Positions 53,185-62,072 of a DNA stretch of 64,000 nucleotides are shown here, in pieces. Numbering within the stretch: the stretch's first letter is position 1; each line of letters begins with the position of its first letter. This DNA is from Amycolatopsis sp. DSM 110486 (lineage in GTDB: Bacteria; Actinomycetota; Actinomycetes; Mycobacteriales; Pseudonocardiaceae). Below the pieces are notes generated by a model. That model was not told where the DNA came from. It was given only the letters and a program-made list of their open reading frames with translations, and did not search any database. The stretch spans positions 9,789,001-9,853,000 of the forward strand of contig NZ_CP080519.1 of assembly GCF_019468465.1 (NCBI RefSeq), read 5' to 3'. A program made the translations under genes and the position numbers.

Positions 53185-53880
53185 ATGCGTTCGATTTGGC
53201 GAACACTCGACCGGGAGCTGACCCGGGACATCGCGCTCGTCTGCGTGGCCGACGGCCTCGTGGGCGTCTCCTACGGCGCCATCGCGGTGAGCTCGGGCTT
53301 CCCGCTATGGGCTCCGATGCTGCTGTCGCTGCTGGTCTTCGCGGGCGCGTCGCAGTTCATGCTGGTGGGCATCATCGCCGGCGGCGGCAACCCGCTGGCC
53401 GCCGTGGTCGCGGGCCTGCTGGTGAACGCGCGGCACCTGCCGTTCGGCTTCGCGATCGGCGACGTCTTCGGCTCGAAGTGGGCCGCCCGCATCGCCGGCA
53501 GCCACCTGATGATCGACGAGTCGGTGGCCTTCGCCCTGGCCCAGCGCGATTCCGGGCGCCGCCGCGCGGCCTACTGGGCGTGCGGCGCGGGCCTGTTCGT
53601 CGCGTGGAACGCCGGCTGCGTCGCGGGCGCCTTCGCCGGCACCGCGATCAGCGACACCGCCGCCTTCGGCCTGGACGCTGCGTTCCCGGCCGTGCTGCTG
53701 GCCCTCGTGCTGCCGTCGTTGCGCGACCGCGCCACCCGGCTGCCCGTCGCCGTGGGCGTGGTGGTCGCCCTGGTGGCGACCCCGTTCCTGCCCGCGGGTC
53801 TCCCGGTGCTGCTGGCGCTGGCCGGCGTGCTCGTCGGCGTCGCGGCCAAGGAACCGAAGACGCTGGAAGGAGCCCACTGA
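53185..53880 (+). CDS. azlC: AzlC family branched-chain amino acid exporter, large subunit
   Basis: 231 aa, about 7 helices. ALVCVADGLVGVSYGAIAVS, LVFAGASQFMLVGIIAGGGN, PLAAVVAGLLVNARHLPFGF are AzlC signatures. With AzlD it exports branched-chain or related amino acids. The 53185 ATG overlaps the promoter closely, so the transcript is short-leadered or leaderless. azlD overlaps its stop. Confidence 0.93.
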   Translation: MRSIWRTLDRELTRDIALVCVADGLVGVSYGAIAVSSGFPLWAPMLLSLLVFAGASQFMLVGIIAGGGNPLAAVVAGLLVNARHLPFGFAIGDVFGSKWAARIAGSHLMIDESVAFALAQRDSGRRRAAYWACGAGLFVAWNAGCVAGAFAGTAISDTAAFGLDAAFPAVLLALVLPSLRDRATRLPVAVGVVVALVATPFLPAGLPVLLALAGVLVGVAAKEPKTLEGAH

Positions 53881-54200
53881 TGGACGGCGTCGAGCTCCTG
53901 ATCGCCACCGCGGTCCTCGCGGCAGGCACGTTCGCCTTCCGCTTCGCGGGGCCGGTGCTGCGCACGCGCGTGCGCCTCTCCCCTCGCGCCCAGCGGCTCA
54001 TGGCGCTGTCTGCCGTCGTCCTGCTGGCCGCGTTGGTCGCGACAAGCGCGCTGATGGACGGGCATGCGTTCGCCGGCGTCGCCCGGCCGGCCGGGGTGCT
54101 GGTCGGCGGTGTGCTGGCTTGGCGCAAAGCCCCGTTCGTGGCCGTGGTCGTGGCCGCCGCGGCGACGGCGGCGCTGCTGCGGCTGGCCGGAGTCCCCTGA
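53880..54200 (+). CDS. azlD: AzlD family transport subunit
   Basis: 106 aa with four short helices (LLIATAVLAAGTFAFRFAGP; RLMALSAVVLLAALVATSAL). The ATG shares its A with the azlC stop (TGATG). It forms the small partner of the AzlCD exporter. It ends 4 bp from the convergent regulator gene. Confidence 0.92.
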   Translation: MDGVELLIATAVLAAGTFAFRFAGPVLRTRVRLSPRAQRLMALSAVVLLAALVATSALMDGHAFAGVARPAGVLVGGVLAWRKAPFVAVVVAAAATAALLRLAGVP

Positions 54201-54203
54201 CGC

Positions 54204-55169
54204 TCAGTCGTCGGCCGCGGTCACCACGGCGTCGGCGGCGACCGTGCGCGAGTGGACGCCGTCGGGGGCCGTGGCGACCAAGCCGGCGGTGCGCAGGAGC
54301 TGGAGGTGCTTCGCGACAACACCCTGCTTCAGGCCCGTGCGGCGCGCCAGCTCGCCGACGTCCGCCGGCGTGGTCAGTGAGGTGAGGAGCGTGCTGCGGC
54401 TGCGGCCGAGCACCCCGCGCAGGGCCGCCGACGACGCGGTTCCGCCGGATTCCCACAGGCCGGCGACGCCGCGGGCCGGATAGCGCAGCACGGGCTGCCG
54501 GCCCGCGTGGGTCCGGGAGATCACGCGCGGCCAGACGAACACCGACGGCGCCAGCACGAGCCCGTGGCCGTGCGGCGCGCCCGTGCCGGGGACGTGGCGC
54601 TGCGCGACGATCAGCGCGCCCTCGGCCCAGTGGACAGCGGGCGCCAGGTCGCGGAACAGGTCCTCAGCCGCACCGGCGGCGAGCAGGCGCGAACGGTGCA
54701 GCACGTCGCCTTCCAGCAGGGCCCGCATGCGTGGCCACGCGGGCGCCAGCGCCACCGCCCAGTACCGCTCCATCAGCTCCGCGAGCCGGTCGAGCCCCGC
54801 CTCCGGGGCGCGGTGCAAGCGGGTCAGCGCGGCCGAGCGCGGCGGGTCCATCGCCTCCAGCTCGCGCCGCACCGCGCGCGGGGCGACGTCGCGCAGGTCC
54901 GCGAGCTCGTCGGCCAGCTGCGGCACGGGCGAAGCCGGCGTGGGCGTGAGGAACCGCGGCACCGAGCGGCCGGCGACGAGATCGGCGAGCGGCGTGACGT
55001 CGATGCCCGCGTCGGCCAGCGCGCCCGACGCCTTGCGCACCCACGGCAGGTGCAGCGCGTGCTCCCCCGGACGCGCCAGCACCCGGACGCTCGCCACGAT
55101 TTCCCACAACGGGGAGAACGCGAGCCTCGTTCGCGCCAATTCGTCCACCGACCACGCCAGCTCCAGCAC
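54204..55169 (-). CDS. ArsR-like regulator with DUF5937
   Basis: 321 aa. The N-terminal DUF5937-type helical domain (about 1-235; ELAWSVDELARTRLAFSPLW) is followed by a C-terminal ArsR winged helix (about 240-310; RSTLLTSLTTPADVGELARR and TGLKQGVVAKHLQLLRTAGL). GTG 55169 has GAGGAGGAAC just upstream. Targets unknown; the flavoprotein gene upstream is on the same strand, 58 bp away. Confidence 0.85.
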   Translation of the reverse strand: MLELAWSVDELARTRLAFSPLWEIVASVRVLARPGEHALHLPWVRKASGALADAGIDVTPLADLVAGRSVPRFLTPTPASPVPQLADELADLRDVAPRAVRRELEAMDPPRSAALTRLHRAPEAGLDRLAELMERYWAVALAPAWPRMRALLEGDVLHRSRLLAAGAAEDLFRDLAPAVHWAEGALIVAQRHVPGTGAPHGHGLVLAPSVFVWPRVISRTHAGRQPVLRYPARGVAGLWESGGTASSAALRGVLGRSRSTLLTSLTTPADVGELARRTGLKQGVVAKHLQLLRTAGLVATAPDGVHSRTVAADAVVTAADD

Positions 55170-55227
55170 GTTCCTCCTCCTCGAAAAACGGGAATCGGAG
55201 AAGTGTAAAACAATCCGTTGTGGACAG

Positions 55228-56679
55228 TCAGGCCGGGGTAACCCCTTGCGGGAAGGCGAACACGCGGTCCGGGTCGTACCGGCGGGCGAGGGCGCGCAGC
55301 CGGGGCAGGTTTCCGCCGTAATAGGCCTGACCCCAGTCGGGCATTTCCGGATCGAGGTAGTTGACGTAACCGGTTGTGCCGAATTCCGGCCCGAGCCCGT
55401 CGCGAATTCGCCCGATCGCGCGCCTTGCCGCGGTTTCGGTCGCGTGCTCCAGCCCGTGGGTGAACTGGAAGCTCGCGAGCGCCCGCCGGTGCGGGAAAGC
55501 CGAGTCGCCGCGCGCGATCGCGCCGCCGCCACCGTCCACGATCGTGTAAGAATCCGGGTCCTCGCTCAGCAGCTCGAGGACCGCGGCCGGATCCTTGGCC
55601 GGGCGCATCAGCATCCGCGAGGTCGCCACGTACGCCGCGGTCCCGATCTTGCCGGTGCCGCCGCCCCAGCCGGGGCCGCACGCCGAACCCGCGAGGTCCG
55701 TGCAGCCGGCGAAGTACCTCATCGCGCCGAGGAAATCGGTCTCCGGCTCCTCACGCTTCAGCGGCGCGGCGCCCACCCGGCGGACGAAGTCGTCGAGGAT
55801 CGGCTTCAGCTGGCTGCGCGGACCTGCGAAGCAGCCGCCGAAGTTCGCCGCCGTGGCGCCGAGCCCGAGGTCGGACCAGAGCTCGTCGGGCATCCGCGGC
55901 TGCCAGTCCTGCCACTCGGCGAACAGCGTCGCGGCCGTCTCGGGCGGGAACTGCAGGCTGAACGACGTGAGGTCGGGCGCCTCGGCGGTCCGGAAGGTGA
56001 ACGACGTGACGATGCCGAAGTTGCCGCCCCCGCCGCCGCGCAACGCCCAGAACAGGTCCGCGTGCTGATGCGCCGACACCGTGCGCGCCACGCCGTCCGC
56101 CGTCACGACCCGCGCCGACTCGAGCTGGTCGCACGTGAGCCCGAGCTTGCGGCCCAGCACGCCGACTCCCCCACCGAGCGTCAGCCCGGCGATGCCGACG
56201 GTCGGGCACGTGCCCGCCGCCAGCGCCCGCCCGGCCGAACCGAGCGCCTGGTACACCGGCCCCAGCCGCGCGCCCGCACCCACCACGGCCCGTCCGTGGC
56301 CGAGGACGCGGATCCCGTCGAGCCGCCCCACGTCCACCACCAGGCCGCCGTCCACAGTGGAGTACCCGACGTAGCTGTGCCCGCCCGAGCGCGCGGCCAC
56401 CGGGATGCCGTGCTGCGCGGCGAAGTCCACGCACGCCTGCACCTCCGCCTCGCTCACACAGCCGGCGATCGCCGCCGGGTGGTGGTCGTACAACGTGAAA
56501 TAGCCGTGGCGGGCGGCCTCGTACCCCGTGTCGCCGGGCACCAGCAACGCCCCCGAAAGCCGCCGCCGAAGGGCCGCCCACCGGTCCGGCGCCGTGTCCG
56601 GAGTGGTGGCCCCCAGGCCCGCCGCCACCGGTACCGCCGCCCCGGACACCCACAGGAACGTGCGCCTGCTGATCGTCAT
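55228..56679 (-). CDS. Tat-exported FAD-linked oxidase (berberine bridge enzyme family)
   Basis: 483 aa. The Tat signal is MTISRRTFLWVSGAAVPVAA. The FAD-binding PCMH domain carries H101 (RSGGHSY) and C158 (AGTCPTVGIAGLTLGGG), the pair that binds FAD bicovalently in this family. The C-terminal BBE motif is GYVNYLDPEMPDWGQAYYGG with RYDPDRVFAFPQG. Substrates are sugars or secondary metabolites in related enzymes. GGGGGGAGCGGG precedes the ATG. Confidence 0.92.
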   Translation of the reverse strand: MTISRRTFLWVSGAAVPVAAGLGATTPDTAPDRWAALRRRLSGALLVPGDTGYEAARHGYFTLYDHHPAAIAGCVSEAEVQACVDFAAQHGIPVAARSGGHSYVGYSTVDGGLVVDVGRLDGIRVLGHGRAVVGAGARLGPVYQALGSAGRALAAGTCPTVGIAGLTLGGGVGVLGRKLGLTCDQLESARVVTADGVARTVSAHQHADLFWALRGGGGGNFGIVTSFTFRTAEAPDLTSFSLQFPPETAATLFAEWQDWQPRMPDELWSDLGLGATAANFGGCFAGPRSQLKPILDDFVRRVGAAPLKREEPETDFLGAMRYFAGCTDLAGSACGPGWGGGTGKIGTAAYVATSRMLMRPAKDPAAVLELLSEDPDSYTIVDGGGGAIARGDSAFPHRRALASFQFTHGLEHATETAARRAIGRIRDGLGPEFGTTGYVNYLDPEMPDWGQAYYGGNLPRLRALARRYDPDRVFAFPQGVTPA

Positions 56680-56823
56680 CCCGCTCCCCCCTGCCCGGCC
56701 CGAGGCCGGAACCCACCGGGGAGCAAACGCGTGGTCCCCCCGGCCCTGCCTTGCCCTGCCCAGGGTAGCGGGTGTGTGATCGAGGACACATCGCGTACAC
56801 CAGCCGTTCGCCGAGGAGTCGCT

Positions 56824-58932
56824 ATGGCCGACAAACAGAGCAGGAGTACCGACACCGGGGCCGCCGTCGCTGTGGCCGACCCCGCCCGGGTGCGCAACGT
56901 CGTACTGGTCGGGCCTTCGGGTTCCGGGAAGACCACGCTCACCGAGGCGTTGCTCGCGGCGTCGGGCACCGTCCCGCGCGCCGGGTCGGTCGTCGAGGGC
57001 ACCACGGTGTGCGACCACGACCCGGCCGCACAGCGCCAGCAGCGTTCCGTCGGGCTGTCGGTGGCGCCGGTGCTGCACCAGGGCCACAAGATCAACCTGA
57101 TCGACACGCCGGGGTACGCCGATTTCGTGGGTGAGCTGCGGGCCGGGCTGCGCGCCGCCGACGCCGCGCTGTTCGTGGTGTGCGCGGCCGAAGGCGTCGA
57201 CGCCGCGACGGTCGCCGTGTGGGAGGAGTGCGCATCGGTCGGGATGCCCCGGGCCGTGATCGTCTCCCGCCTCGACCACCACCGGGCCGACGCGCTCGCG
57301 GAGATCGCCGCCTGCCAGGCCGCGTTCGGCGCGGGCGTGCTGCCGCTCTACCTGCCGGCCCGCGACGGGCTGGTCGGCCTCATCACCCAGCGCTACTTCG
57401 ACTACTCGGCCGGCTACCCGCCGCGGATCGGCGAGCCCGACCCGGCCGACCTCGCCGGGCTCGAAGACGCCCGCAACGCGCTCATCGAGGGCATCATCGC
57501 CGAGAGCGAGGACGAGACCCTCATGGAGCGCTACCTCGGCGGCGAGGAGATCTCCGAGGACACGCTCATCGCCGATCTCGAGACGGCCGTGGCGCGCGGG
57601 TCGTTCCACCCCGTCATCCCCGTGTGTGCCACCAGCGGCATCGGGCTCGCGGAGGTGCTCGACGGGATCGTGCGCGCGTTCCCGTCACCGCTGGAGCACG
57701 CCCTGCCGGGCGTCACGACCCCCGACGGCGGCCCCCACGGTGATCTGACGGCCGACCCCGCCGGACCGCTCGCGGCGGAGGTCGTGCGCACGGCCGTGGA
57801 CTCCTACGTCGGCCGCGTGTCGCTCGTCCGGGTGTTCTCGGGGACGCTACGGCCGGAGAACGCGGTGCACGTGTCCGGCCACGGCCTCGCCGAGCGCGGG
57901 CACGAGGACCACGACGCCGACGAACGCGTGGCGCACCTGTACTCGCCGCTCGGCTCCGCGCTGCGCGAAGTCCCCTACTGCGTGGCGGGCGATCTGTGCG
58001 CGCTGACCAAGGTCGGCTCGGCGGAAACGGGCGACACCGTCTCGTCGCCGGACGACCCGCTGGTGATGAAACCCTGGCGCATGCCCGAGCCGCTCCTGCC
58101 GGTCGCCATCATCGCGAAGACCCGCAGCGACGAGGACACGCTCTCGCGCAACCTGTCGCGCCTCGTGGCCGGCGACCCGACACTGCGGCTCGACCGCAAC
58201 GCCGAGACCGGTCAGCTCGTGCTCTGGTGCATGGGCGAGGCGCACGCCGACGTCGTCCTGTCCCGGCTGCGCGCCGGCGGCGCCGACGTGGACACCGAAC
58301 CGGTGCGCATCAGCCTGCGCGCCACGTTCGGCAAACCCGCCCGCGGCCACGGCCGCCACGTGAAGCAGTCCGGCGGCCACGGCCAGTTCGCCGTGTGTGA
58401 CATCGAAGTGGAACCGTTGCCGCGCGGCAGCGGTTTCGAGTTCGTGGACAAGGTCGTCGGTGGCTCGGTGCCGCACCACTTCATCCCGAGCGTGGAGAAG
58501 GGCGTCCGCGCGCAGCTCAAGCGCGGGCTCGTCGACCGGCACCCGGTCGTCGACGTGCGCGTGACGCTCGTCGACGGCAAAGCCCACAGCGTCGACTCGT
58601 CGGACGCCGCGTTCCAGACCGCCGGTGCGCTCGCCCTGAGGGAAGCCGCGGCCGCCAGCCGGATCACGTTGCTGGAACCCTTGGACACCGTCGCCGTCAC
58701 GCTCCCGGACGAGCACCTGGGCACCGTTCTCGGCGACCTGTCGTCCCGCCGCGGGCGGGTCCTCGGCACCGAGTCGGGCGAGGGCGGCCGGACGGTCATC
58801 AACGCCGAGGTGCCCGCCGCGGAACTCCTGCGGTACGCGATCGACCTGCGTTCGCTGACGTCGGGCACGGCCACGTTCACCCGCGTCCACGCCCGGTTCG
58901 AACCACTGCCGGAAGGGGCGGTGCCTCTGTGA
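56824..58932 (+). CDS. Elongation factor G-like GTPase (EF-G2 type)
   Basis: 702 aa with EF-G domain order. G1 GPSGSGKT (30-37), G3 DTPGYAD (94-100), G4 SRLD (148-151) in place of NKxD, then domain II, III (MPEPLLPVAIIAKTRSDEDT), IV (GRHVKQSGGHGQFAVCDIEV) and V. It resembles the second EF-G-like protein of mycobacteria (fusA2), which does not replace EF-G in translocation. The altered G4 suggests changed nucleotide handling. GAGGAG precedes the ATG. It is divergent from the flavoprotein gene. Confidence 0.9.
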   Translation: MADKQSRSTDTGAAVAVADPARVRNVVLVGPSGSGKTTLTEALLAASGTVPRAGSVVEGTTVCDHDPAAQRQQRSVGLSVAPVLHQGHKINLIDTPGYADFVGELRAGLRAADAALFVVCAAEGVDAATVAVWEECASVGMPRAVIVSRLDHHRADALAEIAACQAAFGAGVLPLYLPARDGLVGLITQRYFDYSAGYPPRIGEPDPADLAGLEDARNALIEGIIAESEDETLMERYLGGEEISEDTLIADLETAVARGSFHPVIPVCATSGIGLAEVLDGIVRAFPSPLEHALPGVTTPDGGPHGDLTADPAGPLAAEVVRTAVDSYVGRVSLVRVFSGTLRPENAVHVSGHGLAERGHEDHDADERVAHLYSPLGSALREVPYCVAGDLCALTKVGSAETGDTVSSPDDPLVMKPWRMPEPLLPVAIIAKTRSDEDTLSRNLSRLVAGDPTLRLDRNAETGQLVLWCMGEAHADVVLSRLRAGGADVDTEPVRISLRATFGKPARGHGRHVKQSGGHGQFAVCDIEVEPLPRGSGFEFVDKVVGGSVPHHFIPSVEKGVRAQLKRGLVDRHPVVDVRVTLVDGKAHSVDSSDAAFQTAGALALREAAAASRITLLEPLDTVAVTLPDEHLGTVLGDLSSRRGRVLGTESGEGGRTVINAEVPAAELLRYAIDLRSLTSGTATFTRVHARFEPLPEGAVPL

Positions 58933-58959
58933 GCGCAGTGCCGGTCTGACCGCGGAGAC

Positions 58960-59472
58960 TCAGAACTCGAAGCCGCCCGGCTTGTCGTTGCGGTCGGCGA
59001 TGAGGCCGGCCAGCACGGCGATGGCGATCTCGGCCGGCTTGCGCGAGCCGATGTTCAGCCCCACCGGGCGGTGCACCCGCGCGATGTCCGGCGCCGGCAC
59101 GCCCAGAGCCGTCAGCGCCGACACGTGCGGCCCTTCGTGACGCGGGTTGCCCAGAACGCCGACCCAGCGGGTGTCCTCCGCGAGCGCGTCGCGCAACACC
59201 AGGCCCAGCTCGGGGCGGTGGTGGTCGGTCACCACGACGTCCGCGGTCTTGTCGAGCGCCGGCATCGCGGTGCGGATGTCGCACGCCGTCCGCACGTCGG
59301 TGGCGCGCGCGGCGTCCGGCTCGAACAGCACGGTGTGGTAGCCCAGGTCGGCGGCGTAGCTCAGCAGGTACCGGGCCACCGGCGACGCGAACACGACGAC
59401 CAGGGTCCGCGCGTCGGGGTTCGCTTCGGGAGCGCCGTGGGCGACGGCGCAGGCATCCGGTTCGACGGTCAT
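58960..59472 (-). CDS. XdhC-type Rossmann protein (moco insertion factor, C-terminal domain only)
   Basis: 170 aa. LVVVFASPVARYLLSYAADL, VVVTDHHRPELGLVLRDALA, WVGVLGNPRHEGPHVSALTA and VGLNIGSRKPAEIAIAVLAG follow the XdhC Rossmann domain. The usual N-terminal XdhC_CoxI domain is absent. XdhC binds molybdenum cofactor and loads it onto xanthine dehydrogenase-family enzymes. The nearest such enzyme is 57 kb away at the window start. Confidence 0.85.
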   Translation of the reverse strand: MTVEPDACAVAHGAPEANPDARTLVVVFASPVARYLLSYAADLGYHTVLFEPDAARATDVRTACDIRTAMPALDKTADVVVTDHHRPELGLVLRDALAEDTRWVGVLGNPRHEGPHVSALTALGVPAPDIARVHRPVGLNIGSRKPAEIAIAVLAGLIADRNDKPGGFEF

Positions 59473-59507
59473 GCGCCTCAGTCTGCCACCGTCACCCGGA
59501 ATTCCCG

Positions 59508-59996
59508 TCACACCTCGGGTTCGGCGAACTCGAAGTACTCCGGCAGCGGCGCCGTCCCGGCGAGCTTGAAGTACCGCACTTTCCGCCGGCGCCGCAGCGC
59601 GAGGGTGTCGCGCACGGCGTCGTTGTGCACGCGGCGGGCGATGACCACCCGGTGCTCGGCGTCGGTGAGCTCCTCGGCCAGCACCAGTGGCAGCGTTGCC
59701 CGGTCGATGGCGCCGAGGCGCAGGGTCAGCTCGTTTTCGTCGGCCTCGCGTTCGGCGCGGGACGCGCGTTCGGCCCGCTCGGCCGCGGCGTGCAGACCGG
59801 GGCCGGTGCCGTCCAGTAAGGCCGCGACGGCCCGGGCGACCACCGCGCGCCGCGCCAGCGCCGCGTCGAGCGCGGCCCAGCCGGCGTCCGTGCGCACGTG
59901 GAGGCGGTCGAGGCGGTTGGCCGTCGCGACGAGGAAAAGCCCGCCCAGCACCACGATCGCGGCCAGCACGGGGATCAGCCACGCGAGCCAGGTCAC
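59508..59996 (-). CDS. LemA-like membrane protein
   Basis: 162 aa. One N-terminal helix (WLAWLIPVLAAIVVLGGLFL) is followed by NRLDRLHVRTDAGWAALDAA and a long helical region, resembling the LemA pattern of N-x-L...D...L.RR. GTG 59996 overlaps the pimA stop (GTGA). In mycobacteria this position after pimA is taken by a conserved membrane protein. Function unknown. Confidence 0.75.
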   Translation of the reverse strand: MTWLAWLIPVLAAIVVLGGLFLVATANRLDRLHVRTDAGWAALDAALARRAVVARAVAALLDGTGPGLHAAAERAERASRAEREADENELTLRLGAIDRATLPLVLAEELTDAEHRVVIARRVHNDAVRDTLALRRRRKVRYFKLAGTAPLPEYFEFAEPEV

Positions 59997-61150
59997 CGCG
60001 CGAACTCCCGCTCTGCCGCAACGACCAGCCTCGGGTCGGCGGCGATCGCGGTCTCGTACACGCGCAGCACCTGGGTGACGACGACCGACCAGTCGTACGC
60101 CGTCACGCGCTCCCCCGCCGCCGCGGCCAGCGACGCGCGCCGGGCCGGGTCGCCGAGCAGCTCGCGCAGGCCGTCGGCGAGCGCGCCGGCGTCGCCGGTC
60201 GCCGCGAGCTGCCCGGCCTTGCCGTCGTCGAGCACGCGGCGGAACGAGTCGAGCCCGCTGGCCAGCACGGGCGTGCCCGAGGCCATGGCCTCGGTGAGGA
60301 TCATGCCGAAGCTCTCGCCGCCGGTGTTCGGCGCGCAGTACACGTCGACGCTGCGCAGCGCGCGCGCCTTCGTGGCGTCGTCGACCTGGCCGAGCAGCTC
60401 GACGTGCGGCCACAGCTCGGGGCCGGCCATGCGCCGGAGCTGGTCCGGGTCGCCGCGGCCGACCACGAGCAGCCGCAGGTCCTCGAACTCCGGCTGCAGC
60501 CGGCGCAACGCCTCCAGCAGCACGTCCATGCCCTTGCGCGGCTCGGTGAACCGGCCCACGAACCCGACCGTGCCGCCCGCGCGCGGGTAGCCGTCGAGCG
60601 GCGTGGCGCGCGCGAAGAACTCGGCGTCGACGCCGTTGGGGATCTCGACCGCGTCGCCCCCGGCGTGCTCGACCTGCACCCGGCGGGCGAGCGCCGACAC
60701 CGCGATGCGCGCGGTGATCTTCTCCAGTAGCGGCCGCAGCACGGGCTGGAACGCCGCCAGTGTGCGCGAGCGCGTGGTCGCCGTGTGGAAGGTCGCGACG
60801 ATCGGCCCGTCAGCCACCTTCAGGGCGAGCAGCGACAGGCTGGGCGCGGCCGGTTCGTGCAGGTGCAGCACGTCGAACCCGTTGTCCCGGATCCAGCGCC
60901 GCACCCGCGAGTAGGAGACCGGCCCGAACTGCAGCCGCGCGACCGAGCCGTTGTACGGGATGCCGAGCGCCTTGCCCGCGGGGTGCACGAAGTCCGGCAG
61001 CACGGCGTCCTCGTCGGCGGGCGCCAGCACGGACACCTGGTGGCCCCGCGCGATGAGCGCCCGCGCGAGGTCGATCACGTGCCCCTGCACCCCGCCCGGC
61101 ACGTCGAACGAGTAGGGGCACACGATCCCGATCTTCAGCCCGCCCGCCAC
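59993..61150 (-). CDS. pimA: Phosphatidylinositol alpha-mannosyltransferase PimA
   Basis: 385 aa GT4 glycosyltransferase. Acceptor-domain start KIGIVCPYSFDVPGGVQGHV, FHTATTRSR, GFVGRFTEPRKGMDVLLEAL and donor-site ESFGMILTEAMASGTPVLAS. It adds the first mannose from GDP-mannose to phosphatidylinositol on the inner membrane face. It follows the acyltransferase gene directly in the pgsA-acyltransferase-pimA operon. Confidence 0.95.
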   Translation of the reverse strand: MAGGLKIGIVCPYSFDVPGGVQGHVIDLARALIARGHQVSVLAPADEDAVLPDFVHPAGKALGIPYNGSVARLQFGPVSYSRVRRWIRDNGFDVLHLHEPAAPSLSLLALKVADGPIVATFHTATTRSRTLAAFQPVLRPLLEKITARIAVSALARRVQVEHAGGDAVEIPNGVDAEFFARATPLDGYPRAGGTVGFVGRFTEPRKGMDVLLEALRRLQPEFEDLRLLVVGRGDPDQLRRMAGPELWPHVELLGQVDDATKARALRSVDVYCAPNTGGESFGMILTEAMASGTPVLASGLDSFRRVLDDGKAGQLAATGDAGALADGLRELLGDPARRASLAAAAGERVTAYDWSVVVTQVLRVYETAIAADPRLVVAAEREFAR

Positions 61151-61154
61151 CGCG

Positions 61155-62072
61155 TCAGCCCACTTCTTCGAGGCTGCCGCGCTCGGCGGCCTCGAGGTCG
61201 GCGAGCCAGATCTTCTGCAGCATGTGCCAGTCGGCCGGGTGCGCCGCGATGTCGCCGGCGAACGCGTCGGCCAGCGCCTGCGTGGCCGCGGGCACCTCGG
61301 CGCGGGCGGTCACGCGGATGCGCGGGTGCACGCGGACCTGCCAGCCGTCCTCGCTGAACCACGAGCCGGCGGGCAACAGCGCGGCCCCGGTGGTGGCCGC
61401 GAGCCGCGCCGGGCCCGCGGGCATGTGCGTGCGCTCGCCGAAGAACCGCACCGGGACACCGCTCGTGGTGAGATCGCGGTCGCCGACCAGGCACACGACC
61501 TTGTTCTCCCGCAGGCGTTTCAGCAGCAAGCGCATCGCCGCGCTGTCGCCGGTGAGCGGCACGATCTCGAACCCGAGCGACTCGCGGTAGGCCACGAACC
61601 GGTTGAACAGCGACTCGGGCTTGAGCCGTTCGACGACCGTGGTGAACCCGCCGAGCCGGTCGGCCAGCCACACCCCGATCGCGTCCCAGTTTCCGCTGTG
61701 CGGCAGCGCGATCACCGCGCCGTTGCCCTCGGCGAGGGCGGCGTCGATGTTCTCGACACCCGTGATCGCGGCGCCGACCTTGGAGATCACCTCGGCGCGG
61801 TCCATCGACGGCAGCCGGAACGTCTCGTACCAGTACCGCGCATACGACCGCATGGCCCGGCGGACGAGCTCGTCGAGCTCCGTCTCGTCGGCCTGCGGCA
61901 CGACCCGCGCGAGGTTGGCGCGCAGCTGGCGCACGCCCCCGCCGCCGCGGCGGGTGGCGAGGTCGGCGCCGAGGGCGAACACCGTCGTCCCCATCGGCTC
62001 GGGCATCCGGCGGGCGAGCTGCCAGCCCGCCGTGTAGCCGAACTCGCCGAGCCGCTGGGACAGCGCGCTCAC
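61155..62072 (-). CDS. Phosphatidylinositol mannoside acyltransferase (lipid A acyltransferase family)
   Basis: 305 aa. The catalytic H-x4-D is PHSGNWD (H125, D130). VVERLKPESLFNRFVAYRES and LVGDRDLTTSGVPVRFFGER are conserved. In mycobacteria the homologue PatA palmitoylates the mannose of PIM1. The GTG at 62072 overlaps the pgsA stop (GTGA). Confidence 0.94.
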   Translation of the reverse strand: MSALSQRLGEFGYTAGWQLARRMPEPMGTTVFALGADLATRRGGGGVRQLRANLARVVPQADETELDELVRRAMRSYARYWYETFRLPSMDRAEVISKVGAAITGVENIDAALAEGNGAVIALPHSGNWDAIGVWLADRLGGFTTVVERLKPESLFNRFVAYRESLGFEIVPLTGDSAAMRLLLKRLRENKVVCLVGDRDLTTSGVPVRFFGERTHMPAGPARLAATTGAALLPAGSWFSEDGWQVRVHPRIRVTARAEVPAATQALADAFAGDIAAHPADWHMLQKIWLADLEAAERGSLEEVG

